A DNA stretch of 64,000 bases from UBA1275 sp002323515 (GTDB lineage: Bacteria > Bacteroidota > Rhodothermia > Balneolales > Balneolaceae): positions 62,001-126,000 of the forward strand of contig CAXGAH010000004.1 in the NCBI GenBank assembly GCA_964007875.1, read 5' to 3'. The notes beneath the pieces are model-generated. The model worked only from the letters and a program-made list of their open reading frames with translations, was not told the origin of the DNA and searched no databases. Positions 35,668 through 43,536 of this stretch are shown here, one piece after another; position 1 is the stretch's first letter; each line of letters opens with the position of its first letter. A program made the translations under genes and the position numbers.

Positions 35668-36969
35668 ATGTGGTATAAAAAATTACATTGGCAAATCGTT
35701 ATTGGTTTATTCTTAGGACTAACATGGGGTTTGTTGTCTAGTGTCATAGGGTGGAATGAGTTCACGACTGAATTTATCAAACCCTTCGGAACCATTTTTG
35801 TCAAGTTATTAAAACTCATTGCTGTACCCCTAGTGTTAGCATCATTGGTGGCGGGTGTAGCTAGCTTAAATGATACCACAAGGCTTTCACGTATGGGTGG
35901 GAAAACAGTTCTCATCTACATGATCACCACCTTGCTGGGCATAACTATAGGCTTGGTGACTGTAAATACCTTTCAACCTGGAAAATCTTTACCTCAGGAA
36001 ACCATGGATAGTCTACAGGAGACCTATTCTAATTCACTGGAAGACCGGAGTGCTTCAGCGAATGAAGTGCTCAACCGAGGGGTTTTAGACTTCGTGGTTG
36101 ATGTAGTCCCGGATAACTTTTTTGCCGCTGCCTCTGACAACTCAAGGATGCTTCAAGTTGTATTTGTTGCCATTTTACTGGGTGTTGGAATCATTCACAT
36201 GGGCGGCGAAAAGGCGAAGACATTGGTCACGGTATTTGATGCATTCAATGATGTTATTATCCTCATAGTTGAACTTATCATGAAAACGGCTCCCTTTGGC
36301 GTATTTGCGTTAATGGCGTCACTCATTATTGATTTAGCAGGGGACGATATAGGAAAAGCTCTTGAGTTACTTGGAGCTTTAGGATGGTATAGCTTAACCC
36401 TTGTATTTGCTCTATTAGTCCACGTCTTTTTGGTGTATAGTACGATGTTGAAGATTTTCAGCAAAGACATAGGTCTGTTTCAATTCTTTAAAGCGATACG
36501 TCCAGCTATGTTACTTGGTTTTAGTACTAGTTCAAGTTCAGCAACCTTACCCGTCACTATGGAGCGGGTAGAAAAAAATCTTGGAGTAGACGAAGAGGTG
36601 ACAAGTTTTGTCCTACCAGTTGGAGCGACCATAAATATGGATGGTACCAGCGTGTATCAAGCGATTGCAGCGGTATTTATTGCCCAGGCCTTAGGGATGG
36701 ATTTAACCATTGCGCAGCAGCTCATGATTGTTGCAACGGCTGCTGCCGCTTCTATAGGTGCCGCTGGCGTGCCTGGAGCTGGTATCGTTATGTTGGTGGT
36801 TGTACTCGAAACCATTCAGGTACCCACCGCTGGTATTGCCCTGATTTTAGGGGTAGATCGAATTTTAGATATGTGCCGAACCGTAGTGAATGTTACGGGG
36901 GATGCTGCTGTAGCCTATGTGGTAGCTTCTACCGAAGGTTTACTTAACGAACCCAATTTCGATGACTGA
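35668..36969 (+). CDS. Dicarboxylate/amino acid:cation symporter
   Basis: A sodium- or proton-coupled SLC1-type transporter (GltP/DctA family) of about 434 residues with eight helices and two re-entrant loops. The first loop holds the serine-rich GFSTSSSSATLP. Helix 7 carries NMDGTSVYQ, the second loop GAAGVPGAGIVM and helix 8 DRILDMCRTVVNVTGDA, the substrate-binding Asp/Arg/Asn region. The ATG at 35668 follows the DUF92 stop directly. Substrate (glutamate, aspartate or C4-dicarboxylate) cannot be read with certainty. Confidence 0.93.
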   Translation: MWYKKLHWQIVIGLFLGLTWGLLSSVIGWNEFTTEFIKPFGTIFVKLLKLIAVPLVLASLVAGVASLNDTTRLSRMGGKTVLIYMITTLLGITIGLVTVNTFQPGKSLPQETMDSLQETYSNSLEDRSASANEVLNRGVLDFVVDVVPDNFFAAASDNSRMLQVVFVAILLGVGIIHMGGEKAKTLVTVFDAFNDVIILIVELIMKTAPFGVFALMASLIIDLAGDDIGKALELLGALGWYSLTLVFALLVHVFLVYSTMLKIFSKDIGLFQFFKAIRPAMLLGFSTSSSSATLPVTMERVEKNLGVDEEVTSFVLPVGATINMDGTSVYQAIAAVFIAQALGMDLTIAQQLMIVATAAAASIGAAGVPGAGIVMLVVVLETIQVPTAGIALILGVDRILDMCRTVVNVTGDAAVAYVVASTEGLLNEPNFDD

Positions 36970-37045
36970 TCATCGGAGGCTTAGCTGGGTTTTTAGATAG
37001 TTAACTCATAACTGTACTTTGCTTTAATCTAATCTTTACACACAC

Positions 37046-37840
37046 ATGAAATCTAAGCTAATTCAGGGCATTGAAGTCCCTGAACTAGGACTTGGTACCT
37101 ATAAACTAATCGGTAAATAAGCTGAAGAAACTATTAAAATAGCCATAAGGTTGGGGTACCGCCATATAGATATAGCACAAGAATATCGAAATGAGGCTGA
37201 AGTTGGCAGAGCCATTAAGGTTACTCATATTTCGAGGGAAGAATTTTTTGTTACGACCAAAGTGGAGAGAAGCCTTCTGGAAGCGGATAACCTCTACTTA
37301 TCGGTTGAATCCTCCCTGATCAAATCGGAGTTAGAGTACATCGACTTACTCTTGATCCATTGGCCCAATCCACAGGTTCCTTCGGACCAAACAATCGAAT
37401 CTATGCTTATACTAAAAGAGCAGGGTAAAGTCGCAAATATTGGGGTAAGGAATTTTCCATTATCCTTGTTAAAACAAGCAAGAGAAGAGTATTTAGCTCT
37501 TATATTTTGCAATCAAGTAGAATATCACCCTTTGTTGGGGCAGTTTGATTTACTTGATTATGCATTGTAATACGATCTCATGATTACTACCTATTCACCA
37601 TTGGCTCAAAGACGTCTAATCAACAACCCTGTGTTGGAATAAATAGGGATGAAATACCAGAAATCAGCCGCACAAGTTGCCTTCAAATGAAGAACAGGTG
37701 ATAGCTATTCCAAAAGCGACAACGCCCGAACATTTACAAGCCACTCAGTTTGATATGGATGATGAGGATTTCTTTGCTATCGACAACTTGGAAAAAATAT
37801 CCGATTGGTCAATCCAGATTTTGCTCCTGATTGGGATTGA
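37046..37840 (+). pseudogene. Decayed aldo/keto reductase
   Basis: Reading through the breaks gives a near full-length aldo/keto reductase: ELGLGTYKLIG, RLGYRHIDIAQEYRNEAEVGRAI with the catalytic Asp/Tyr, IDLLLIHWPNP, NQVEYHPLLGQ, TYSPLAQ, QVIAIPKATTPEHLQA and the closing RLVNPDFAPDWD. In-frame TAA stops occur at codons 25 (37118), 175 (37568) and 199 (37640). A small deletion near 37690 shifts the frame, and a second shift near 37800 returns it to the first frame. Its last stop is 1 base from the stop of the opposite-strand thioesterase gene. Five independent lesions make readthrough unlikely. Confidence 0.9.
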
Positions 37841-37841
37841 G

Positions 37842-38582
37842 TTAGGACCAGTTAGCCATTGCAATTACTTTTGATTCCATATTCAAGAGTTGTAACCGAT
37901 TCTCCATTCTTTGTATTCGTAAAGCTTCCTGAGCTCCTAATTCATTGAGAAAAACCAAATCAAACCAACGCAATTTTTGTCGCTCCGATGGTTCAAGAAT
38001 TTCAAGCAACCAATCGACATAATGCGTGTTATTGACATGTTTATTCATGTCAAGGTGATAGGTGTAGCTTTGCATGCTTAACTCCTGTTCTGCATCGGTT
38101 GAGTCAAACGCTCGAAGACGATCTCTAGTGGGTTCTAAGGCATGTGGCCGGTCTGAAAACCTTCGAGCAAGTATGGCTTCTGGAATACGCGTGGGTCTTC
38201 TGCTATCCAATTCAATAACCATCCAATAGCTAATTGATCGGACTAGTAGGTTCCCTAGAGTATCCCATACCTCATAATTTCGGTAAGCCTTTAAACCATC
38301 CCCAAGAGCTGGCCAAGTCCGAAGTTCTATAGTCTCTCTCCATTTGGGTAGGCGCTCAATCTGAATTTGTAGCCGATGTAGTACCCAGCTAATATTCTGA
38401 GCATGCAAGTCTGTAATGTCAAAAGAAAGTGCTTTCGCATTATTTCCAGCCACTTCTTGAAATAATCTGGTCAACGCACTCAGATGCATATATTCGTCGG
38501 GCGCCGATTCCGATGCTCGAACGGTGAATAATTCACTGTGAATTTGAGTGCTGTCAGGTGTGGTAGTATTTTCAAGGTTCAT
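37842..38582 (-). CDS. Acyl-ACP thioesterase
   Basis: A 246-residue FatA/FatB-type double-hotdog thioesterase that releases fatty acids from acyl carrier protein. The N-terminal hotdog has ISWVLHRLQIQIERLPKWRETIELRTWP; the second has YHLDMNKHVNNTHYVDWLLE, matching the conserved Asp/Asn/His catalytic block. It could supply free fatty acids for lipid turnover. It has its own upstream region, divergent from the riboswitch transcript. Confidence 0.9.
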   Translation of the reverse strand: MNLENTTTPDSTQIHSELFTVRASESAPDEYMHLSALTRLFQEVAGNNAKALSFDITDLHAQNISWVLHRLQIQIERLPKWRETIELRTWPALGDGLKAYRNYEVWDTLGNLLVRSISYWMVIELDSRRPTRIPEAILARRFSDRPHALEPTRDRLRAFDSTDAEQELSMQSYTYHLDMNKHVNNTHYVDWLLEILEPSERQKLRWFDLVFLNELGAQEALRIQRMENRLQLLNMESKVIAMANWS

Positions 38583-38766
38583 ATAACGAACAGGTATAAT
38601 TCAAGAGAGTAAGACGAATGGATACGTGTGAATACATCCTAGGGACTTGCTGTGTACAACTTATCCTTATTTGGGATGCTAGAGTATAAACTTTAATATT
38701 TATTTATGATAAACATTTTGGATTAATTCGTTGAGCGATTATATTATGAAGACTCTTTGAAATAGT

Positions 38767-38953
38767 GTTGGTTCTCTTAAAATGAGATGAAAAGGGAATC
38801 CGGTGTAAATCCGGAGCTGTACCCGCAACTGTAATTCCATTTGAATGTATTCATTATGCTAATGAATAGTTCATATTAAACCTACGAGCAAATCTTGCCA
38901 CTGTTAGTTAGCTAACGGGAAGGCCTCGAGGTGGAAAAGTCAGGAGACCTGCC
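38767..38953 (+). promoter_or_regulatory. Cobalamin (AdoCbl-type) riboswitch
   Basis: Conserved class elements appear in order: GGGAATCCGGTG, AATCCGGAGCTGTACCCGCAACTGTA, GCCACTG at 38897-38903, and the B12-box-type closing segment GTCAGGAGACCTGCC at 38939-38953. It precedes the TonB-dependent receptor by about 150 bases and should lower its expression when cobalamin is plentiful. The 183 bases between the thioesterase gene and the aptamer hold no gene and must contain the promoter. Confidence 0.95.
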
Positions 38954-38976
38954 ATCAACGCATTCAGCATCTATTT

Positions 38977-39032
38977 CTCAGGAAATTTTCGGGAGCTAGA
39001 ATTTCCGTGAGCTATCATAAACTCTTTTTTTT
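38977..39032 (+). terminator. Candidate riboswitch expression platform
   Basis: Stem CTCAGGAAATT / AATTTCC-G-TGAG (11 pairs, one bulge) at 38977-39011, followed after 13 bases by a run of eight Ts (39025-39032). The T run is further from the stem than in a classical terminator, so premature termination is plausible but not certain. Confidence 0.4.
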
Positions 39033-39100
39033 ATAACACACTTTTATTAACACACAAATAGACGTCACACGAATACTGTGCATCTGGCTGTGAACATCAT

Positions 39101-41464
39101 ATGATGGGTAGCTTTTTACGTTTGTTTTGTTGGATTGATCTAATTGCAGTAAAACGTCTTAATATTAGACGCATCACTGATTTGTTACATGGTCGATTTA
39201 CTAGTTCTAATACAGGTGGCACTGATCCTATAACCAATCGTCTTACTGAAGATCTGAGTCAAAGCTTTGCAGATGTTCAATCAGTCTACAAGGCTAAGGG
39301 AGGATACTACTATTACATTTGGTTTGCATGCCTTCTTATTCACACTACGTTCAATCCCAGCGGACATGCAACTGTGCATGAGTTGCAGATAGAAACTAAT
39401 GATACCACGGCAATTCTACCCACCATTGGCCTTGCCGAAATCGAAATTATAGCCGAGAACCCATATCAAGACTATTTTCTACTTAGTACTCAGTATGGGC
39501 GATTATCAAAAGAAATTTTAGAACTTAGATTAGCATCGCATTTGGGTAGTATTGCACAAGAATTTAGCTCCGCTTATGTGCAAACTAACGGACCCGGAAG
39601 CTTGGCATTACTTTCACAAAGAGGGTTGCCAGCTTCTAGAACTCAGGTAGTTTGGAATGGTTTCGGGTTAAATCATCCAATGTTAGGTGTAGTCGATTTA
39701 TCCTTAATTCCCAGTAATTTATTTGATGCGGTTTTGTTCACTCCTGGCTTAGGCCAAGCTCGATTTGGACAGAGTGGTGCGGGGTCGATGCACATTCTCC
39801 AACAATCAATTAATGCGGATAAAATAGCAATTCAGCTATCGATTGGTAGTTATGGGGCAAAGCAGTCTACTATACATGCAACATCTTCAAAACATGGGAG
39901 GTCTTGGGATCTACGGCTGTACGGCAAAACAGCCGAAAATAATTTTAGCTATAAAAAAAGATTATTTGATCCAGATCAGCGAACAGTCGTGCCCAAGTGG
40001 TTTAGCCGTGCGAATAACGAAAGCCAATCCAACTCGGTCATGTTCAATTTTAAAAAGGAATCCGGTGCTGCTACTCTAGAATCTTCTCGGGATAAGGCTT
40101 CAGCTAAAACAATCCCATCTTTCCGAACTTTTATATCCAAAAGTGAATATCAAACTACCGTTTGGGCTTTTACCCAGAACAACAATATACCAGGAAGCAA
40201 GCTATCGCCTACGGCTAGGGCGAGTCAAGAAGATGATTTCATACGCTGGATGCAAGGCCTGCGTTGGGGGAGTAAGAATCAGTGGAGAATGCAACATTTT
40301 AGTCAATGGCAGGCACTCGATTTCCAAGATCCTGACAAAGACATTGATAGTGAGAGTGACATTTGGAGTAGTATTCTTAGGTTGGAACACCAATCTAGAA
40401 TAGGTGAAGGTGCTTTTTGGCAAAGTACAGTAGAGTGGTCAACTACGGGTGTGCAAAGCACTGATTACAACGGAACTCGCTCTCGATGGTCACTATCTCA
40501 TAGGCACTCACTGCAGCAAGAGCTTGGTGTGAAAAGTATTCTTCGGGCCGATGTACATCAAGCCTTTTATAATGATTTTGGGTGGGATTGGTCGGGAGAG
40601 TTGGGTTGGAACTCAAAGCTAAGCTCTGCTCTTGGAATTCGGTTTCTTTCAGCTAAAAGCTCAGTCATACCTACCTTCAATGATTTATATTGGCCAAACT
40701 TAGGAAATCCAGATTTAACAAGTGAGCAGGTTTATTCCCTCGAAGCAGGGCTGCATTGGGCTCAAACCCCGCTACGTTGGAATGGTGGAATGATCAGAAC
40801 CGATGTTCAAATGAGCCATTATTGGAATAAGGTGAATAACGGCATACGTTGGCTGCCGGATGAGCAAGGCCTCTCAAGGCCTGGAAATATAGAGGCAATC
40901 ACAGCTCAAGGGCTAGAATCAGACATAGCCTTAGCATTTCAGCATGCTCGGTTTAGCGGTTTGGTAAAAAGTGGGGTGTACCAGGTGATTGCGCGTATGG
41001 AGAAGGAACGCTATGAAGATGATCCAGCACTAAACAAACAACTCCGTTACACCCCCCAGTTTCAGTTTAAACATTATGCTCATCTCAGGTATGAGTCCGT
41101 GCAGTTTATGCTATCTAACTCCTATGTAGCCGAGCGTTACAGCAGTGCTGACCATTCTAGCCCATTTGACCCTCTTTCTTCGTATTCAACATGGAACGCG
41201 TCCTTTGGTATAGATATTCCTTGGTCGGGTTCACGATCCTCTGGTTCAGAGGACGTCTCGTTACGTTCTACACAAACCAGTAGAAATATTCCAAAACAGC
41301 CTCTATGGCAACTTCGATGTAGAGTGGAACTAAATAATATTTTTTCAGAAACCTATGAGCAGGTGCTTAACTACCCCATGCCGGGGCGGCATTTCATGCT
41401 AAGCATTCAATTAAATCGTGTGGACCACGGGAGCAGACCCCATCTCGAACGAGTAGTGCACTAA
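39101..41464 (+). CDS. TonB-dependent receptor, BtuB-like
   Basis: A 787-residue outer-membrane receptor. A hydrophobic export segment at about 72-90 is preceded by an unusually long N-terminal stretch with no alternative ATG. The plug domain (about 105-215) reads EIEIIAENPYQ, SSAYVQTNGPGSLALLSQRGLPASRTQVVWNGF and FGQSGAGSMHI. The rest is a 22-strand-type barrel ending in VELNNIFSETYEQVLNYPMPGRHFMLSIQL, the typical receptor C terminus, plus 14 extra residues. The cobalamin riboswitch upstream marks the substrate as B12 or a corrinoid. Confidence 0.9.
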   Translation: MMGSFLRLFCWIDLIAVKRLNIRRITDLLHGRFTSSNTGGTDPITNRLTEDLSQSFADVQSVYKAKGGYYYYIWFACLLIHTTFNPSGHATVHELQIETNDTTAILPTIGLAEIEIIAENPYQDYFLLSTQYGRLSKEILELRLASHLGSIAQEFSSAYVQTNGPGSLALLSQRGLPASRTQVVWNGFGLNHPMLGVVDLSLIPSNLFDAVLFTPGLGQARFGQSGAGSMHILQQSINADKIAIQLSIGSYGAKQSTIHATSSKHGRSWDLRLYGKTAENNFSYKKRLFDPDQRTVVPKWFSRANNESQSNSVMFNFKKESGAATLESSRDKASAKTIPSFRTFISKSEYQTTVWAFTQNNNIPGSKLSPTARASQEDDFIRWMQGLRWGSKNQWRMQHFSQWQALDFQDPDKDIDSESDIWSSILRLEHQSRIGEGAFWQSTVEWSTTGVQSTDYNGTRSRWSLSHRHSLQQELGVKSILRADVHQAFYNDFGWDWSGELGWNSKLSSALGIRFLSAKSSVIPTFNDLYWPNLGNPDLTSEQVYSLEAGLHWAQTPLRWNGGMIRTDVQMSHYWNKVNNGIRWLPDEQGLSRPGNIEAITAQGLESDIALAFQHARFSGLVKSGVYQVIARMEKERYEDDPALNKQLRYTPQFQFKHYAHLRYESVQFMLSNSYVAERYSSADHSSPFDPLSSYSTWNASFGIDIPWSGSRSSGSEDVSLRSTQTSRNIPKQPLWQLRCRVELNNIFSETYEQVLNYPMPGRHFMLSIQLNRVDHGSRPHLERVVH

Positions 41465-41508
41465 CTATCACTTTTGTAATAAACTTAAAATAAATAAACC
41501 TTAGACTA

Positions 41509-43068
41509 ATGAATTTACTATCAAGCCAAATTGAACCGAATCAGACCAATCTGAATCAAACAGAATCAAGCCGAATCGAACCGAATCAGACCAATCTGAA
41601 TCAAACAGAATCAAGCCGAATCGAACCGAATCAGACAGTCAGGAAAAAGTCAATAACATATTCAGTCATAACCAAGTGGCACTTCTTTGTTTTATTCCTA
41701 TTTACTTGCGCCCTTTCGATCTCACAGGTCGTCAATGCGCAAATGAACACACCATCAACTGTTGAGTCCGGCGCTAGTCTAAAATACATGCTCATTGGTA
41801 ATGAAGGTGGTTTTGGTTCATCAAATGCCACGATTAGTCGGTACAATCTGGTTACAAAGAATCTACAAGATGGGGTGTTTTTGAGTGCAAACGGCATAGG
41901 GTTAGGGGATGTGCTTCAAAGTGTACATTATAATGAGGGTCAGGTCTATGCCGTCATGAACAACTCAGCACAAATTGTGATTATGGATTCGGAATCCTTT
42001 ACTCAGCAAGGTCTTATTTCACTTACTGATGGAGCTAGTCCAAGGCAATTACTTCTATTAAGCCCTGAGTTAGCCTATATAAGTGATCTATACGGAGATT
42101 TGGTTCATTTGGTAAATCCAGCTACTCAACAGGTACTTTCTACCAAAATATCGGTGGGGGACGGCCCTGAATTTATGGTCTATCATCAAGAAGCTGTTTT
42201 TGTAGGAAATTATGGGTTTGGGCAAGATTCAACCATCATGATAATTGACCCAGTTCAACAGGCTGTAGTGGATACCTTAGTTGTGGCCTCTGGCCCAGGT
42301 CAAATGTCCATCGATTCGAATGGTGATTTATGGGTAGTATGCACCGGCTATGCTGGAGATTATGACGAGCAATGGAATCTAGTAGAAGGCACCCAGCGAC
42401 CAGGAGGTCTTTTTCGCATTGAAAGGAATGCTCAGGATCAACAATGGAGTGTTACAAAAGAGCTTGAGCTCAATCAAGCAGGTATCCATCTAGGATATGA
42501 TCCCAATAATGAACACCTATACCTACAAAGTGATGGAATCAAACGGGTCGATCTAACCCAGGCAATACTAGCCCCTGAATCCATTATTTCTGGTTCATAT
42601 TATTCATTTTATTATGAGAGTGTAGGGGGTGATATTTATTTAGCCGATGCCAAAGACTATGTGAGTGCGGGCTCCGTCCGGGTGATTGATACCGAAACCC
42701 TTCAGGATTTGGATGAATTTAGTGTGGGAATCATACCTGGAAGTTTTTTAGCGATCTATGAAGCAGAAAGCACACTGATTGATCAATTGGATGATTGGGC
42801 CCCAAGTATGGTTGAGTTATACCCTAATTATCCTAATCCATTTAACCCAACAACCCAGATACAGTATTCCATACCGAAAAGTGGATTTGTTGAATTAGTA
42901 ATTTTTAACTCTTTGGGCCAAAAAGTAGCCATATTAGAGAAAGGTTTAAAACAAAAAGGACGATATACACAGACTTTTAACGCTCAAGGTTTACCTTCGG
43001 GTGTGTACTATGCACACGTATTATTTAATGGCTACCAGCGTGTAATGAAAATGTTACTAATTAAATAA
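41509..43068 (+). CDS. Beta-propeller surface protein with type IX sorting domain (BtuG-like candidate)
   Basis: A 519-residue protein. Residues 1-43 are a hydrophilic tandem repeat, 56-76 a signal segment ending VVNAQ. Residues about 85-430 are repeated blade-like units (QVYAVMNNSAQIVIMDSES, LAYISDLYGDLVHLVNPATQQVL, GDLWVVCTGYAG, NEHLYLQSDGIKRVDL) like YncE/DUF5074 propellers. Residues about 440-519 form a T9SS type A sorting domain (YPNYPNPFNPTTQIQYSIP, then GLPSGVYY). It is 44 bases after the receptor, so probably under the same riboswitch. In Bacteroides the propeller lipoprotein BtuG sits beside BtuB and captures B12; an equivalent role here is inference. Confidence 0.8.
   Translation: MNLLSSQIEPNQTNLNQTESSRIEPNQTNLNQTESSRIEPNQTVRKKSITYSVITKWHFFVLFLFTCALSISQVVNAQMNTPSTVESGASLKYMLIGNEGGFGSSNATISRYNLVTKNLQDGVFLSANGIGLGDVLQSVHYNEGQVYAVMNNSAQIVIMDSESFTQQGLISLTDGASPRQLLLLSPELAYISDLYGDLVHLVNPATQQVLSTKISVGDGPEFMVYHQEAVFVGNYGFGQDSTIMIIDPVQQAVVDTLVVASGPGQMSIDSNGDLWVVCTGYAGDYDEQWNLVEGTQRPGGLFRIERNAQDQQWSVTKELELNQAGIHLGYDPNNEHLYLQSDGIKRVDLTQAILAPESIISGSYYSFYYESVGGDIYLADAKDYVSAGSVRVIDTETLQDLDEFSVGIIPGSFLAIYEAESTLIDQLDDWAPSMVELYPNYPNPFNPTTQIQYSIPKSGFVELVIFNSLGQKVAILEKGLKQKGRYTQTFNAQGLPSGVYYAHVLFNGYQRVMKMLLIK
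41520..41637 (+). repeat. 45-bp in-frame tandem repeat
   Basis: Unit starts at 41533, 41578 and 41623 (the third copy partial), identical copies 45 bases apart; a degenerate half-unit precedes the first. Each unit encodes EPNQTNLNQTESSRI. Within the unit GAATC recurs every 10-12 bases, so it probably grew by slippage. It lies between the start codon and the signal segment of the propeller protein. Confidence 0.95.
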
Positions 43069-43353
43069 ATGGCAATTATTTTTGATACTTAAATGAATCA
43101 AATATATTCTTAAAATTATATAAAAAAATTCTATTTTTTATTTTTTTAAATGTTATATAATAAAATAGTTTATTTATTATGTGGATAACTTTTTTGCTTC
43201 GATAGTATTTTTAAATAATCGTAATAAATGGCTTTTAAGGAATTTTAAAGCCTATATTTAAATATGCTCTAGAATTGTATAATATAGCTTATAACTTATT
43301 TTTAAGGCTTTAAATTGAATCCGCACTGATGCCCTAATATACTATCTTCACAA
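43069..43353 (+). other. AT-rich region upstream of the ribonucleotide reductase
   Basis: A gene-free, strikingly AT-rich stretch with runs of A and T. It contains one perfect DnaA box (TGTGGATAA, 43180-43188) and a TATCTTCA (43343-43350) that resembles a -7 promoter element immediately before the DnaA-box array. No protein-coding potential was recognised. Confidence 0.6.
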
Positions 43354-43382
43354 TGTGGATAAGTGTGGATAATTGTGGAAAA
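43354..43382 (+). promoter_or_regulatory. Array of three DnaA boxes at 10-bp spacing
   Basis: TGTGGATAA occurs at 43354-43362 and 43364-43372, and TGTGGAAAA (one mismatch) at 43374-43382. All have the same orientation and sit exactly one helical turn apart; a fourth box lies at 43180. The reductase ATG is 155 bases downstream. DnaA control of ribonucleotide reductase is known from E. coli nrdAB. A replication origin is the alternative, but no dnaA, dnaN or other usual origin neighbour is present. Confidence 0.7.
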
Positions 43383-43479
43383 GAAATTCAGATTTAATTT
43401 GTTAGCATTCATTCGAGCATATATATTAGTTCTCACTTCTTAAGCTGACGAATTAGTAAAAGGAGTCAAAATATCATCC

Positions 43480-43518
43480 ATGCAGGCCCAACCTGTAACG
43501 ACACTAACGAGAAATTAA
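43480..43518 (+). CDS. Possible 12-codon leader peptide before nrdJ
   Basis: ATG at 43480 is preceded by AAAGGAG (about 14 bases away) and encodes MQAQPVTTLTRN, then TAA. It is in frame with the reductase start 57 bases later. It may be a translated leader, an older start cut off by a stop codon, or chance. Confidence 0.3.
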   Translation: MQAQPVTTLTRN

Positions 43519-43536
43519 CGCAAACGACGTAGCCAC

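Noticed and set aside
37046..37840. Stop-codon readthrough or recoding in the aldo/keto reductase
   Set aside because: Two frameshifts in addition to three TAA codons, with no recoding signal; decay is more likely.
41520..41637. CRISPR-like array
   Set aside because: Repeats are contiguous without spacers, in frame and inside a gene; no cas genes are present.
43069..43382. Chromosomal replication origin
   Set aside because: The DnaA boxes and AT-rich DNA fit, but no dnaA, dnaN, gidA or rpmH is nearby and the boxes lie directly before nrdJ; regulation is the simpler reading. Kept as an alternative in the finding.
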